DNA from: JAZOTM01 sp045657625
Lineage (GTDB): Bacteria > Bacillota > Clostridia > Lachnospirales > Lachnospiraceae
Reading direction: 5' to 3'
Assembly: GCA_045657625.1 (NCBI GenBank)
Contig: JAZOTM010000010.1
Span: 39,109 to 103,108, forward strand
Length of the DNA stretch: 64,000 bases
Shown: positions 1-9,298 of the stretch, one piece after another
Layout of the letters: each line of letters opens with the position of its first letter
How positions within the stretch are numbered: position 1 is the stretch's first letter
Notes under the pieces: generated by a model
The model's database searches: none
The model's input: the letters and a program-made list of their open reading frames with translations, nothing else
Told to the model about the DNA's origin: nothing
Made by a program: the position numbers and the translations under genes

Positions 1-1
1 T

Positions 2-766
2 TCTATGAACGTTGGACAAATTAGCGATGCTGTAGAGGATGTACAAACTTCTACCGATAACTTGGCAGATTTAGCAGGTAAGATGAAAGATGCATCTGAA
101 GTATCCAGCAAGTCTCTTGCTTCTCTTCAGGATTCTTCCGCTGAAATGACCGCGAAAATTGATGAAATTTCCAGAACCATTTCTGCTACCCAGGAAGCGG
201 TTTCCAATATTAACGACAGAGTAGAAGGCATTTCTTCTATTGCCTCTCAAACCAACCTGTTGTCACTGAACGCTTCTATTGAAGCAGCAAGAGCCGGTGA
301 AGCCGGCCGTGGATTTGCCGTTGTTGCAGAAGAAATTGGCAAACTTGCGGATGATTCCAAACAGATGGCAGATGAAATCCGAAACGAAATGGATGTTTTG
401 TTAGAGCAATCTAAGGCCGCTGTACTTGCAGCCGAAGAAGTAAAACAAGGAAATATCGATCAGCAAACTGCAATTGGCGAAACCCTAGAATCTGTAGATG
501 GTATGTTGAAAGACATTGGCAGCACCGTTGGTGGTGTACAGCAGATTTCTCGTGGTGCGAATACTTGTGAAACTTCAAAAAATGCGGTATCTGATACCAT
601 GAGTGCCCTTTCCGCTATTTCCGAAGAAAACGTAGCTTCTTCCGAAGTAACCGGAGCATCTATGGAAGAACTTTCCGCAACGGTTTCTGTTCTTGCAGAG
701 TCTGCAAACTCTTTGAAAGAAGTTGCAGAAGAGCTGGACAAAGAAATGGGATTCTTCAAAATTTAA
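2..766 (+). CDS. Methyl-accepting chemotaxis protein, C-terminal part (partial)
   Basis: This is the cytoplasmic signalling end of a chemotaxis receptor. The reading frame is open to the left edge, so the sensor, membrane and HAMP parts lie outside the window. The hairpin tip that contacts CheA and CheW is clear: SQTNLLSLNASIEAARAGE followed by GRGFAVVAEEIGKLADDS, roughly residues 82-117 of the visible part. The flanking sequence is the usual Ala/Ser/Glu-rich heptad coiled coil. It ends with GFFKI and no CheR pentapeptide tether is seen. The protein is followed by a strong hairpin shared with the convergent transporter gene. An MCP implies that the cell has a CheA/CheY pathway; no other chemotaxis gene lies in the window. 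Confidence 0.93.
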   Translation, partial: SMNVGQISDAVEDVQTSTDNLADLAGKMKDASEVSSKSLASLQDSSAEMTAKIDEISRTISATQEAVSNINDRVEGISSIASQTNLLSLNASIEAARAGEAGRGFAVVAEEIGKLADDSKQMADEIRNEMDVLLEQSKAAVLAAEEVKQGNIDQQTAIGETLESVDGMLKDIGSTVGGVQQISRGANTCETSKNAVSDTMSALSAISEENVASSEVTGASMEELSATVSVLAESANSLKEVAEELDKEMGFFKI

Positions 767-780
767 AATTTCTCCTTTCA

Positions 781-815
781 AAAAGGGGGCTGCAAACTTG
801 CAGCCCTCTTTTTTA
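781..815 (+). terminator. Rho-independent terminator after the MCP gene
   Basis: A GC-rich stem (GGGCTGCA paired with TGCAGCCC around a 4-nt loop) is followed by a T run CTCTTTTTT. It lies between the convergent stop codons of the MCP (766) and the DMT transporter (813). The T tract favours termination of the rightward transcript. Confidence 0.85.
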
Positions 816-1730
816 ATCTCCTTCAATTCCAGCCAAAATCAAGATTCCGGCAATCACAAGGAACAAGAAGAAATATTGTTTTTTGGTAAGTTTTTCCTTT
901 AAGAAAATACGGGATAAGGTTAAGGAAACCACACATACTGCGGAAATAATGGGTGCAGCAATAGCTCCGTTTCCGCTCATAGCATATACATAAGTGAACT
1001 GTCCTGCAGTTTCACAAATAGCTGCCAAAATCTTATCTCTTTGCTTTGGCAATTCATATTTCACACCTTTAATCTTCATGAAAATCATCAAGACCACTGC
1101 ACAAAGGAAAAAGGTTAATTCATAGGAAGTATTTGCCACCTCTTCTATGGTATCCTCTGTAATATTCACCAAAGGACTTGTGGCCATATCTAAGAAGTAA
1201 ATATCCAAAAAACTTCCCAAGGCATCTAAAGTGGCATAACAGAATGGCATTGCAAATGCAATCACGGCCATTTTTTTGCCTAACTTTTTCTTACGATCTG
1301 TGTCTCCACTGTTTTCCAGAAATCCAATTCCCAAAATACCAATCACAATGATGAGTATTGCAATCACAGAACCGGTTGCAATGGTTTCTCCCAAAAAAAT
1401 GACACACATTAAGGAGCACAAAGCACCAGAGGTATTTTCAATCGGATCGGAAATAGACTCTTCAATAAATCGCATTCCAAAGAAAGAAAATGCCATAGAC
1501 ACGATATAGCAAAGGGACACCGGCAAATAATGAAGCAAGTTGCTGAAATCATAACCAATATCCTTCGTCAGCAAAGTAAATACTGCATGAATTCCCATGA
1601 CAACACCTACGCTGACACAAATTTTTAAGTGGGCATATTTCTCATCCGGATTTGCCCCCTTTTTGTAAAATAGCTCTGCAAGCCCCCATATCAGGGTGGT
1701 TGCAAGGGTAAAAAATAACCACATACTCAT
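813..1730 (-). CDS. DMT-superfamily (EamA-type) permease
   Basis: A 305-residue, very hydrophobic protein with about ten predicted membrane segments in two halves, as in EamA/DMT exporters. The first segment begins at residue 4 (LFFTLATTLIWGLAELFYKKG, the Trp-Gly-x-x-x motif typical of the family) and the second half starts near residue 155 after a short charged loop (DRKKKLGKK). The C-terminal half contains a second EamA-like repeat ending in LVIAGILILAG. It lies 55 bp downstream of the MATE gene on the same strand and could be co-transcribed with it. The substrate cannot be read from the sequence; amino acids or other small metabolites are typical for the family. Confidence 0.8.
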   Translation of the reverse strand: MSMWLFFTLATTLIWGLAELFYKKGANPDEKYAHLKICVSVGVVMGIHAVFTLLTKDIGYDFSNLLHYLPVSLCYIVSMAFSFFGMRFIEESISDPIENTSGALCSLMCVIFLGETIATGSVIAILIIVIGILGIGFLENSGDTDRKKKLGKKMAVIAFAMPFCYATLDALGSFLDIYFLDMATSPLVNITEDTIEEVANTSYELTFFLCAVVLMIFMKIKGVKYELPKQRDKILAAICETAGQFTYVYAMSGNGAIAAPIISAVCVVSLTLSRIFLKEKLTKKQYFFLFLVIAGILILAGIEGD

Positions 1731-1785
1731 TTCTCTCTTTCTAATCTATTCTTGCTCTCACAACCATCAGTATAACATACTCTTG

Positions 1786-3141
1786 CTACTGCTTCAGCAT
1801 CCGATTCACCGTAAACAGCATAGTCAGGAAACAGGCCGTTCCTCCTACCACATTACTAATGGGTTCTGCAAGAAAGACCCCGTTGGTTCCCATTTGAAAC
1901 AGATAAGGCAAAATATACGTAAGCGGCGCCACAATCACGACCTTTCGGAAAATGGAAAAGAAAATCGCATGTCCTTTTTTTCCGAGAGATTTAAATACAA
2001 TCTGCCCACAATACTGAAATACCATAAATATAAATGTGGAAAAATATACGTGAAATGCTGGAACTGCGTCACTTAAAATGGTCTTATCATTCGAAAAAAT
2101 GCCAATAATGACCTCCGGAGCCAAACGGATGACAGCCCACATACACACGGTATATCCCATCGTAATCAAAAACATATACACAATGGATTTTTTAATTTTA
2201 TCGTATTTTTTTGCTCCGAAATTGTAACTGATTACCGGTGAAGATCCCTCTGTGATGGCGACAATCGGGGTCTCCATCATCTGGCGAGCACTGTTCACAA
2301 TGGTCATAACAGATACGTACACATCTCCCCCTACATTTGCCAATACATTGTTGCAGCAAATCTGAACCACGGCACTGGTAAATTGTGTCATAAAAGAAGC
2401 CGTTCCTAAAGTCATGATTTTCTTTGCTGTAGCACCACATGCCTTAATTTCCTGCCATGTCATGATGTGCAACTTGCAACTACATTTTTCCCCAAACAAA
2501 AATTTCACTACAAAAGCCGCAGATAACATTTGAGAAATCACCGTAGCAATTGCCGCTCCTTGTACTCCGAGGTTCAAGGCAAAAATAAAAATCGGATCCA
2601 ATATAATATTTGCTGCTGCCCCCACGATGACTGTGGTCATTCCCACCGTAGAAAATCCTTGTGCCGTAATAAAAGGGTTCATTCCTGTAGCCACCATAGA
2701 GAAGATGGTTCCCAAAAGGTAGACTCTCAAATAGGGTAATGCGTATACCATAGCTTGCTCTGAAGCTCCAAATACAGCCAAAATCGGAGCTCCTAGAATT
2801 TCACCCAAAACAGTCAGTGCAACCGCTGTTATCACCAATAAGAAAAAGGCCGTATTTTGTATGCCTTTTGCGACGTCTTCATTTTTTTGTCCTCTGGCTA
2901 TAGAAAAAAGGGGAGATCCTCCACCTCCATACATATTTGTAAATGCCGTTATGATTATAACTAATGGAAAACACAGTCCCACAGCCCCAAGGGCTGCTGT
3001 ACCGATTTCCGGAATTCTTGCAATATAAATTCGATCCACAATATTGTACAAAAGATTCAAAATCTGCGCCACCAACATAGGAAACGCTGTGGACAAAATA
3101 TTTGTGATGGTTTTTCCATTTTCAAAATCTACCTGTTTCAT
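1786..3141 (-). CDS. MATE family efflux transporter
   Basis: This 451-residue protein has about twelve predicted membrane segments and the MATE hallmarks: an N-terminal MLVAQILNLLYNIVDRIYIAR segment with the conserved Asn/Asp, a GGGGSPLFSIARGQ motif near residue 75, and an internal repeat in the second half. MATE proteins export cationic drugs or metabolites in exchange for Na+ or H+. The gene has a good ribosome site (TTGGAGGAATC before ATG) and is divergent from a LysR regulator 113 bp away, which is the usual arrangement of a LysR-controlled exporter. The inducer is unknown. Confidence 0.88.
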   Translation of the reverse strand: MKQVDFENGKTITNILSTAFPMLVAQILNLLYNIVDRIYIARIPEIGTAALGAVGLCFPLVIIITAFTNMYGGGGSPLFSIARGQKNEDVAKGIQNTAFFLLVITAVALTVLGEILGAPILAVFGASEQAMVYALPYLRVYLLGTIFSMVATGMNPFITAQGFSTVGMTTVIVGAAANIILDPIFIFALNLGVQGAAIATVISQMLSAAFVVKFLFGEKCSCKLHIMTWQEIKACGATAKKIMTLGTASFMTQFTSAVVQICCNNVLANVGGDVYVSVMTIVNSARQMMETPIVAITEGSSPVISYNFGAKKYDKIKKSIVYMFLITMGYTVCMWAVIRLAPEVIIGIFSNDKTILSDAVPAFHVYFSTFIFMVFQYCGQIVFKSLGKKGHAIFFSIFRKVVIVAPLTYILPYLFQMGTNGVFLAEPISNVVGGTACFLTMLFTVNRMLKQ

Positions 3142-3254
3142 GATTCCTCCAATTGCTTTACACGCTTTTTCTAGTTTATAATGTGGTTAGATATATGTAA
3201 AATACTGTTTTTATAGAGTAACTATATATTATAAATATATGTCAGGAGTCACTT
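3142..3254. promoter_or_regulatory. Divergent promoter region between MATE exporter and LysR gene
   Basis: A very AT-rich 113-bp space with several TATA-like runs (for example TATATATTATAAATATAT just upstream of the LysR gene). It must hold both divergent promoters and, by family precedent, the LysR binding site. No single -35/-10 pair is good enough to name. Confidence 0.35.
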
Positions 3255-4127
3255 ATGGATTTAAAACAAATGGAATATTTTAAAACAATTGTAGATACCG
3301 GAAGTATCAATCAGGCCGCAAAGGTTTTACACATCAGTCAACCGCCGCTCTCCATGTCCATGAAAAAACTGGAGGAAGAATTAGACACCACTTTGTTTAT
3401 GCGTGGAAACAAACACATTGTGTTGACGGAGGCCGGCACGATTTTCTATCAAAGAATCTGCCGCATTCTAGAGCTCGCTGACAACACTGTTTCCGAAGTG
3501 GCCAAAGCAGGTCAACATAAAACCTTCTCCTTAGGCCTCACTCCCTCCACAATTCCCGTTGTATCTCCTACCCTTGCCAAATTTTCCAAAGAAAATCCGG
3601 AGGTCCATTTTCAAATCTATGATGGTTCCACTTTTGAACTTCAGCATCTTTTAGATACCAATGTGATTGATGCGGCCTTTTTACGTACCCCCTTTGCCGC
3701 CGGCACCTTTCAAACCATAGAAATAAAAAAAGAGCCCATGGTATGTGCCATACCACAAGCTCTTTTGCATACTTCTGTAAAAAAAGAACAAACCGTCATC
3801 TCCATTCCGCAGCTTTCGCAATATCCGCTATCTACTTATCGAAGATATCAAAGTCTGCTGACGGAAGTCTTTGCGCAAGAGGGACAAAGTCCCAACTATT
3901 TCAGTATTTGTGATGATACCCGTACTTCCTTGTTATGGGCAAAAAATGGCATTGCCACCGCTGTATTTCCAAAATCCTTGTCCGTAGAATGTCCGGACAA
4001 TGTGCTGATTTTACCTATTCAAGCGGCATCTTTGGAAACCTCCATTTTATTTGTATATGATGATTCCCAAAACAAAAGCGATGTATTGCGCCTCTTTTTA
4101 GGCTATCTCAATCTCGATTTTTCCTAG
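3255..4127 (+). CDS. LysR-family transcriptional regulator
   Basis: A 290-residue LysR protein: an N-terminal winged helix-turn-helix (residues 1-60, with GSINQAAKVLHISQPPLSMS as the recognition part), a linker helix, and a periplasmic-binding-like effector domain from about residue 90. It starts at ATG after AGGAG. It is divergent from the MATE exporter and probably controls it, possibly together with the DMT gene behind it. Its 3' end overlaps the convergent GH2 gene by 30 bp, so the last ten codons are antisense to that gene and no terminator separates the two. Confidence 0.92.
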   Translation: MDLKQMEYFKTIVDTGSINQAAKVLHISQPPLSMSMKKLEEELDTTLFMRGNKHIVLTEAGTIFYQRICRILELADNTVSEVAKAGQHKTFSLGLTPSTIPVVSPTLAKFSKENPEVHFQIYDGSTFELQHLLDTNVIDAAFLRTPFAAGTFQTIEIKKEPMVCAIPQALLHTSVKKEQTVISIPQLSQYPLSTYRRYQSLLTEVFAQEGQSPNYFSICDDTRTSLLWAKNGIATAVFPKSLSVECPDNVLILPIQAASLETSILFVYDDSQNKSDVLRLFLGYLNLDFS

Positions 4128-6518
4128 TTCTTCGCTCTCTACGATAAGAACGCCCTGCTTTCCTTTTACCACTGCCATGGCCATACCTCGATAAGTCGTG
4201 ATTTCCCCTTTGGTGTAGTTTTCTTCTGTCGTTGGACGACCGGAGCCCAGTGCCAACAGCTGCAGATCTGCGCCTTCTACACTTGCCTGCAACTTCGTAT
4301 CCTCATAGAAAATAGGAAGGGCATTTTCATCTGTAATTTGGAGCGCCACATAAAGCAGACCTTCTTCCTTTGTATCTGTATAATTTGTCGCCACCTGCTT
4401 TGCCGTCTCATCTATGCTCCAGGAAAGCATTCTTTTTTCACCGGCTGGTTTCACCATATCCCTTGAGATTTCTTTCCCCTCTGCATTATAACTAATAGCG
4501 ACACAAACACCCGGCTGATAGTTTGCTTCAAATACAGCCGTAAAATTCTGATTCTTTCCGCAGGGCTTCTTTCCTAAAGAGGTTCCATTTTGAAGCACTT
4601 CCACCAAAGGTGCTGTGGAATACACATACAGTCGATATGAATCGCCTGTGGAAGCCGGCCAGGTGTTGGTATGTTCCATCTGTGGCCAAGCATATCTTCC
4701 AAGCACCTCGGTTTTTCCAAAATATTCCGGTTTCTGTGTATACAGGAAGGTCTCTTCCGTTCCCCAAACACATTTTTTATACGCCAACTGTGGTTTTTCA
4801 AATCCACAAATATCAAAATTTCCACTTCCTGCACTACGATCCGGGAAAGATGGACGATGGAGCGTCATCTGTAGTTGCGCGACTTCCTCCGGTTCCACAT
4901 AATATCTTTTAGCAATTCCGGCTTCTCCCAAGTAATCCATACTAGTCCACTCAAAATCTCCGATGATATAAGGTTTTTCCAGAGTATCTGCCCAGTATTC
5001 CCCAAATTCTCGCGGCTTACTTTCTGTAGTACAGATTACTCGCTCCGGATGTTTTTCATGACTGGGTTCAAACTGATACTTCAAATAGTTGTACCCCACA
5101 ATATCCCAATCTTTCACAAACGGCGTTGTATATGGATCCCATACATTTCGTCCAAATTCGCAGTCTAAGTTCACAGCTCCATTCTTCTGCAGTTCCGCCA
5201 TATTTGCCATAATTGATTGCCAATATTTCTCATTGTCCTGGTCATCCAAACCACGGAAAAAGGAACAAAGCGCTCCTCCTACCGGTCTTGTGTCATCCAT
5301 TCTTTTTGCGGCCTTCACCAACATTTCCGAGGTTTCGTACCCCTGGGTCATACCTCCCTGCTCCGGAAGTTCATTTCCAATGGACCACATAAATACCGAA
5401 GGATGATTGCGGTCACGCTCCATAATTGCTTCCAGCTCTGTCACGCCTTCATATGCGAAATACTGCGCAAAATCAAAGTCATTCTTATTCTGATTCCAAA
5501 CGTCAAAAAATTCATCAATGACCAAAACTCCTATTTCATCGCAAGCCTGTAACAAATCGGAAGACATGGGGTTATGGGCAAAGCGAAGCGCATTAAACCC
5601 ATTCTTTTTATGAAGCAAAACCTTACGATATTCTGCCGTAGCATAGGAAGCCGCACCTAAAATACCATGATCGTGATGAATGCAACCGCCCTTTAATTTC
5701 AAGGGTTTTCCATTGAGGCGAAGACCTTCTTTAGCATCCACTTCCACGGTACGAAGACCAAAAGAGGTTTCTGCCCATTCTTCCTGAAATCCCACCTGCA
5801 AGTGATAAAGATTCGGCTGTTCCAAATCCCATAATTTTGGATTCCTTATCGTTATGGTAAATGCATGTACTGTGGTCTCTTTTGCTTTCACCACCACTTC
5901 TTCCGCATAAACCACTTCGCCGGTTTCCTTTAAAAGAGCCTGTAATGGGAGGTCCTGCTCTTGTTCCCCACGATTCTGTATTTTTACAAATACCTCTACT
6001 TCTGCCACTTCCGCGAAAAGCTTTTTCACCTTCGTATAAATGCCATCCGGTAAAATTACCTGCTCTTTTCCCTTATATAGGAATACCTTACGATATAATC
6101 CTGCTCCGGAATACCATCTTCCATTTGGCTCATTGCTACTATTTGCCACAATCGTTATACGGTTTTTGGTGTTAGGCTTTAAGTACTCGGTCAAATCCGC
6201 TTGAAAAGGAGCATAGCCATAGTGATGTCTCTTTACGATATGCCCATTGACCAACACCTTTGTCGCACCAAAACATCCATCCACATATAAAATATGCGTA
6301 TCTACGTAATCCTCGGTTTCAATGTACTTGGTGTAACTACCGATTCCACCAATATAATAACCGGTACCATCTCCGCTCTTCGCGTCTTTTAATACCTCTC
6401 CAGCAATCATAAAATCATGTGGTAGCGACACTGTCGTCTTTTCCGCCGGCATCATCGGAATATTACTGGGTTCTCCATATTGAAACGTCCAGTTTTCATT
6501 AAAATCTAATTTTTGCAT
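4098..6518 (-). CDS. Glycoside hydrolase family 2 (beta-galactosidase-like)
   Basis: An 806-residue GH2 enzyme without a signal peptide, so intracellular. The order is an N-terminal jelly-roll sugar-binding domain (about 5-150), an Ig-like domain (about 160-260), a TIM barrel (about 265-560), and C-terminal beta domains. The acid/base glutamate is in the GNE motif (E383, WSIGNELPEQGG) and the likely nucleophile is E499 in ICTTES. Family members release terminal beta-galactose, beta-glucuronic acid or related sugars; the exact specificity is not readable. It is the last gene of the GPH-GH78-GH2 operon, 11 bp after the rhamnosidase gene, and its stop lies inside the convergent LysR gene. Confidence 0.88.
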   Translation of the reverse strand: MQKLDFNENWTFQYGEPSNIPMMPAEKTTVSLPHDFMIAGEVLKDAKSGDGTGYYIGGIGSYTKYIETEDYVDTHILYVDGCFGATKVLVNGHIVKRHHYGYAPFQADLTEYLKPNTKNRITIVANSSNEPNGRWYSGAGLYRKVFLYKGKEQVILPDGIYTKVKKLFAEVAEVEVFVKIQNRGEQEQDLPLQALLKETGEVVYAEEVVVKAKETTVHAFTITIRNPKLWDLEQPNLYHLQVGFQEEWAETSFGLRTVEVDAKEGLRLNGKPLKLKGGCIHHDHGILGAASYATAEYRKVLLHKKNGFNALRFAHNPMSSDLLQACDEIGVLVIDEFFDVWNQNKNDFDFAQYFAYEGVTELEAIMERDRNHPSVFMWSIGNELPEQGGMTQGYETSEMLVKAAKRMDDTRPVGGALCSFFRGLDDQDNEKYWQSIMANMAELQKNGAVNLDCEFGRNVWDPYTTPFVKDWDIVGYNYLKYQFEPSHEKHPERVICTTESKPREFGEYWADTLEKPYIIGDFEWTSMDYLGEAGIAKRYYVEPEEVAQLQMTLHRPSFPDRSAGSGNFDICGFEKPQLAYKKCVWGTEETFLYTQKPEYFGKTEVLGRYAWPQMEHTNTWPASTGDSYRLYVYSTAPLVEVLQNGTSLGKKPCGKNQNFTAVFEANYQPGVCVAISYNAEGKEISRDMVKPAGEKRMLSWSIDETAKQVATNYTDTKEEGLLYVALQITDENALPIFYEDTKLQASVEGADLQLLALGSGRPTTEENYTKGEITTYRGMAMAVVKGKQGVLIVESEELGKIEIEIA

Positions 6519-6529
6519 TCCTTTTCCCC

Positions 6530-9298
6530 TTACGCACGATTTAATTTTTCCAGTAAAGCATCCATTTGCTGCGCTATAGCCGGATTATATTGTTCCATTT
6601 CCCCAAAGGTTTTTCCTCGCATAAAACCTATCATCGGATGATCTCTTAATTCCGGCATGCATGAAAACAGCACTTCCTTGGTTGCTTCATTATCCAAAAC
6701 TTCTGCAAACGTTGTCTGTCTGTTATAAACCGTTTTTAACAAATTCGTGGTTGTTTCATATTCATATGCATAGATTCCAGAACCCAAGAACTGTACTTCT
6801 TCTTTTTCCGGCAAATACACTTCCGCCATGGTATTGGCCGGAATTTCCACTTCCACCCGAATTTTGCCTTGACGGCAAGTCCATTTACAACCTACCAAAC
6901 CGTAGGGCGATTCTAAAGTTGCTTCGACTTCCGTCATACCTTTTGTAAGACGAGGTGCTATTTTTATTTTTTTGTATCCGGGCAAAAGAGGGGAAATTCC
7001 GCCTACTTGGCGATACAGCCAATCCCCAACGGCACCGTAGGAATAATGATTCAAGGAATTCATACCAGATGTATCAAAGCTTCCATCTGCACGCACACTA
7101 TCCCAACGCTCCCATATTGTAGTTGCGCCCATATGGATTGCAAAAAACCACCCCGGATAATCCTCTTGAAAAAAAACATCTTCGGCACGGTCATGCAAGC
7201 CATGTTCCGACAATGCCGGCAACAATGCTGCCGTTCCGATAAAACCGGTGGTTAAATGATTTTTTGTGGCATCTAAGGATTTTCGAAAAATCTCCAATGC
7301 CCTTGTCTTCTTATCCTCCGGAATCAAATCATAATGTAATAATAAGGCACAAGCAGTCTGGGTTTCAGACACCAACCGCCCTGTTTCCGTCATATATTCC
7401 TTTTCCAAAGCTACGCAAAGGTTTTCGTAACGTTTGCTATATTCTGCAAAATCCTCTTTTTTCCCAAGAGCTTCTGCTGCATCTCGCACCATTCTAGTAG
7501 AAACAGCATAATACACATTTGCCACCAAATTTTTGTCAGTACCACCGCTCATTAACGTTGGCTGACTCATAGGTGCATCCAGTGCCAACCAATCACCACG
7601 CTGGAATCCATGAAGCCACAGAATATCCTCACCACTTTGCCGATATACATAGTCTACCCACTGCTTCATCAATGGATATTCCTCTTCCAAAACAGCCAAA
7701 TCCCCATAACTTTCGTAAATCTGCCAAGGTATAAAGGTTGCCGCATCTGACCAAACCGCCGTACCTGTCTGTTTTCCTTCAATCGCCGGCACAATATGGG
7801 GCACCCCGTGTGCATCATCCGTTTCCAGTGCCACATCCTTTAACCACTTCCGGAAAAAAGCCTTCGTATCGTAATTGTAAGAAGCAGTTCCGCAGAAAAT
7901 TGTAGCATCTCCGGTCCACCCCAAACGTTCATCCCTCTGTGGACAATCTGTAGGCACATCAAAGAAATTACTACGTTCTCCCCAGCAGATATTCTGCTGC
8001 AAACGATTCACGTTTTCCGCATCACATTGAAAATGACCAATGGCTTCCATATCCGAATGCATCGCACAAGCGGTAAAACGCTGTAACCAAGCCTCTTTAT
8101 TTTCCAAAGAAATCTCTGCACCTTCTAAGGCAATATAACGGAATCCATGATAGGTAAAATGGGGCATTACCACCCGGTTTTCCATCTCTTTTCCATAAAT
8201 GTATGTATCCTTAGACTTGGCGCTACGCAAATTCTCGGTATAAAAATTTCCTTCTTTATCTAAGGTTTCCCCATGTTTGATCACAAGGGTCCCTATTTTT
8301 CCCGAAATCAGAGGTAATTGCACCTCCACAACACCTGCCATATTCTGACCAAAATCAATCACCCACTGACCATTGGGCGTTTGTAGGAGTTCCTTCGGCT
8401 TAAATCTCTCTGTAATCCGAATAGGCTCAGAGCTTTGGGCTTCTATGGTGATTCCATTCCCCAATTCCGGCGCTTCCTCGGCTGCTTCTACCTGTCCCTC
8501 AACTTTTGTATAATCTCTGGTTTCCCCATGATAGATTTCTGCAGAAGTCACCAGACTTTCTTTTATTTTCCAGGAACCATCCGTACCTATGGTACAAATC
8601 TCTCCATCTTCATAGATTATACGCAGCATACCTAGAGCCGCCACCTGTTCCCCGTAAATGCTGTGAGAACCGTCACAGTTTAAATATCCTTTATACCAAC
8701 CGTTGGCTACAAACATCTTAAGAGAATGTGCTCCTATTTTCAGAAAAGACGTCACATCATAACACTGATACTGTACCCGTTTTCCATAAGTGGTCCATCC
8801 CGGCGCAAAAAAGGTATCCGATACCTGCTCTCCATCTATTTGTACTTCATAGATTCCAAGAGCCGTTCCATAAAACACTGCCTTTTTTACCGGTTTTTCT
8901 AAGGAGAACTCCTTATAAAAAACCGGAACACCCTCCTGTTTTTTACATAGTTCTCCCGTGATCCAGGTACCTTTCCAGTTTTCTTGCTTTCTAACTCCCG
9001 TGGTAAATGTGGTAATTTCTGCATGGGTTTTTCCCTTATTATCCACCACCCGAATTTCCACTTCGTAATCTGTAAATGCAATTAACTCCGGTCCTTCGTA
9101 AAGAATTCCTATGGATTTTTCCGATTCCACAACGCCGGAAGTCCAAAGAATCTCCGGGCTTCCCGCCACTTTTACATTCACTTCATAAGAATTCTGCAAG
9201 ACTTCTTTTTCCTTACTTTTCATCTTCCAGGAAAAAGTTGGTTTCTCATCAATCAGCTGTGGTGTTATCTGATTTTGCACTTTTATTCCATAGAGCAT
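6530..9298 (-). CDS. Alpha-L-rhamnosidase, GH78
   Basis: A 922-residue cytoplasmic GH78 enzyme that hydrolyses terminal alpha-L-rhamnose from glycosides. The N-terminal beta domains (about 1-110 fibronectin-like, 110-290 Bac_rhamnosid_N-like) precede a (alpha/alpha)6 barrel. The catalytic region shows the family signature DCPQRDERLGWTGDA at residues 451-465, whose acidic residues include the general acid. A C-terminal beta domain follows, then an extra segment of about 70 residues (RQTTFAEVLDNEATKEVLFS to the end) that resembles a small helical add-on. Translation starts at ATG after AGGGGAAATCATT, inside the end of the upstream transporter gene (16-bp overlap), so the two are probably translationally coupled. 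Confidence 0.9.
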   Translation of the reverse strand: MLYGIKVQNQITPQLIDEKPTFSWKMKSKEKEVLQNSYEVNVKVAGSPEILWTSGVVESEKSIGILYEGPELIAFTDYEVEIRVVDNKGKTHAEITTFTTGVRKQENWKGTWITGELCKKQEGVPVFYKEFSLEKPVKKAVFYGTALGIYEVQIDGEQVSDTFFAPGWTTYGKRVQYQCYDVTSFLKIGAHSLKMFVANGWYKGYLNCDGSHSIYGEQVAALGMLRIIYEDGEICTIGTDGSWKIKESLVTSAEIYHGETRDYTKVEGQVEAAEEAPELGNGITIEAQSSEPIRITERFKPKELLQTPNGQWVIDFGQNMAGVVEVQLPLISGKIGTLVIKHGETLDKEGNFYTENLRSAKSKDTYIYGKEMENRVVMPHFTYHGFRYIALEGAEISLENKEAWLQRFTACAMHSDMEAIGHFQCDAENVNRLQQNICWGERSNFFDVPTDCPQRDERLGWTGDATIFCGTASYNYDTKAFFRKWLKDVALETDDAHGVPHIVPAIEGKQTGTAVWSDAATFIPWQIYESYGDLAVLEEEYPLMKQWVDYVYRQSGEDILWLHGFQRGDWLALDAPMSQPTLMSGGTDKNLVANVYYAVSTRMVRDAAEALGKKEDFAEYSKRYENLCVALEKEYMTETGRLVSETQTACALLLHYDLIPEDKKTRALEIFRKSLDATKNHLTTGFIGTAALLPALSEHGLHDRAEDVFFQEDYPGWFFAIHMGATTIWERWDSVRADGSFDTSGMNSLNHYSYGAVGDWLYRQVGGISPLLPGYKKIKIAPRLTKGMTEVEATLESPYGLVGCKWTCRQGKIRVEVEIPANTMAEVYLPEKEEVQFLGSGIYAYEYETTTNLLKTVYNRQTTFAEVLDNEATKEVLFSCMPELRDHPMIGFMRGKTFGEMEQYNPAIAQQMDALLEKLNRA

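Noticed and set aside
1696..2076. A 126-codon plus-strand reading frame across the MATE gene
   Set aside because: It is antisense to a clear MATE transporter, has biased Lys/His/Asn composition and no domain or ribosome site.
4610..5552. Several plus-strand reading frames of 95-111 codons opposite the GH2 gene
   Set aside because: All lie antisense to a complete GH2 enzyme and have Pro/Ser/Phe-rich shadow composition without any recognisable fold.
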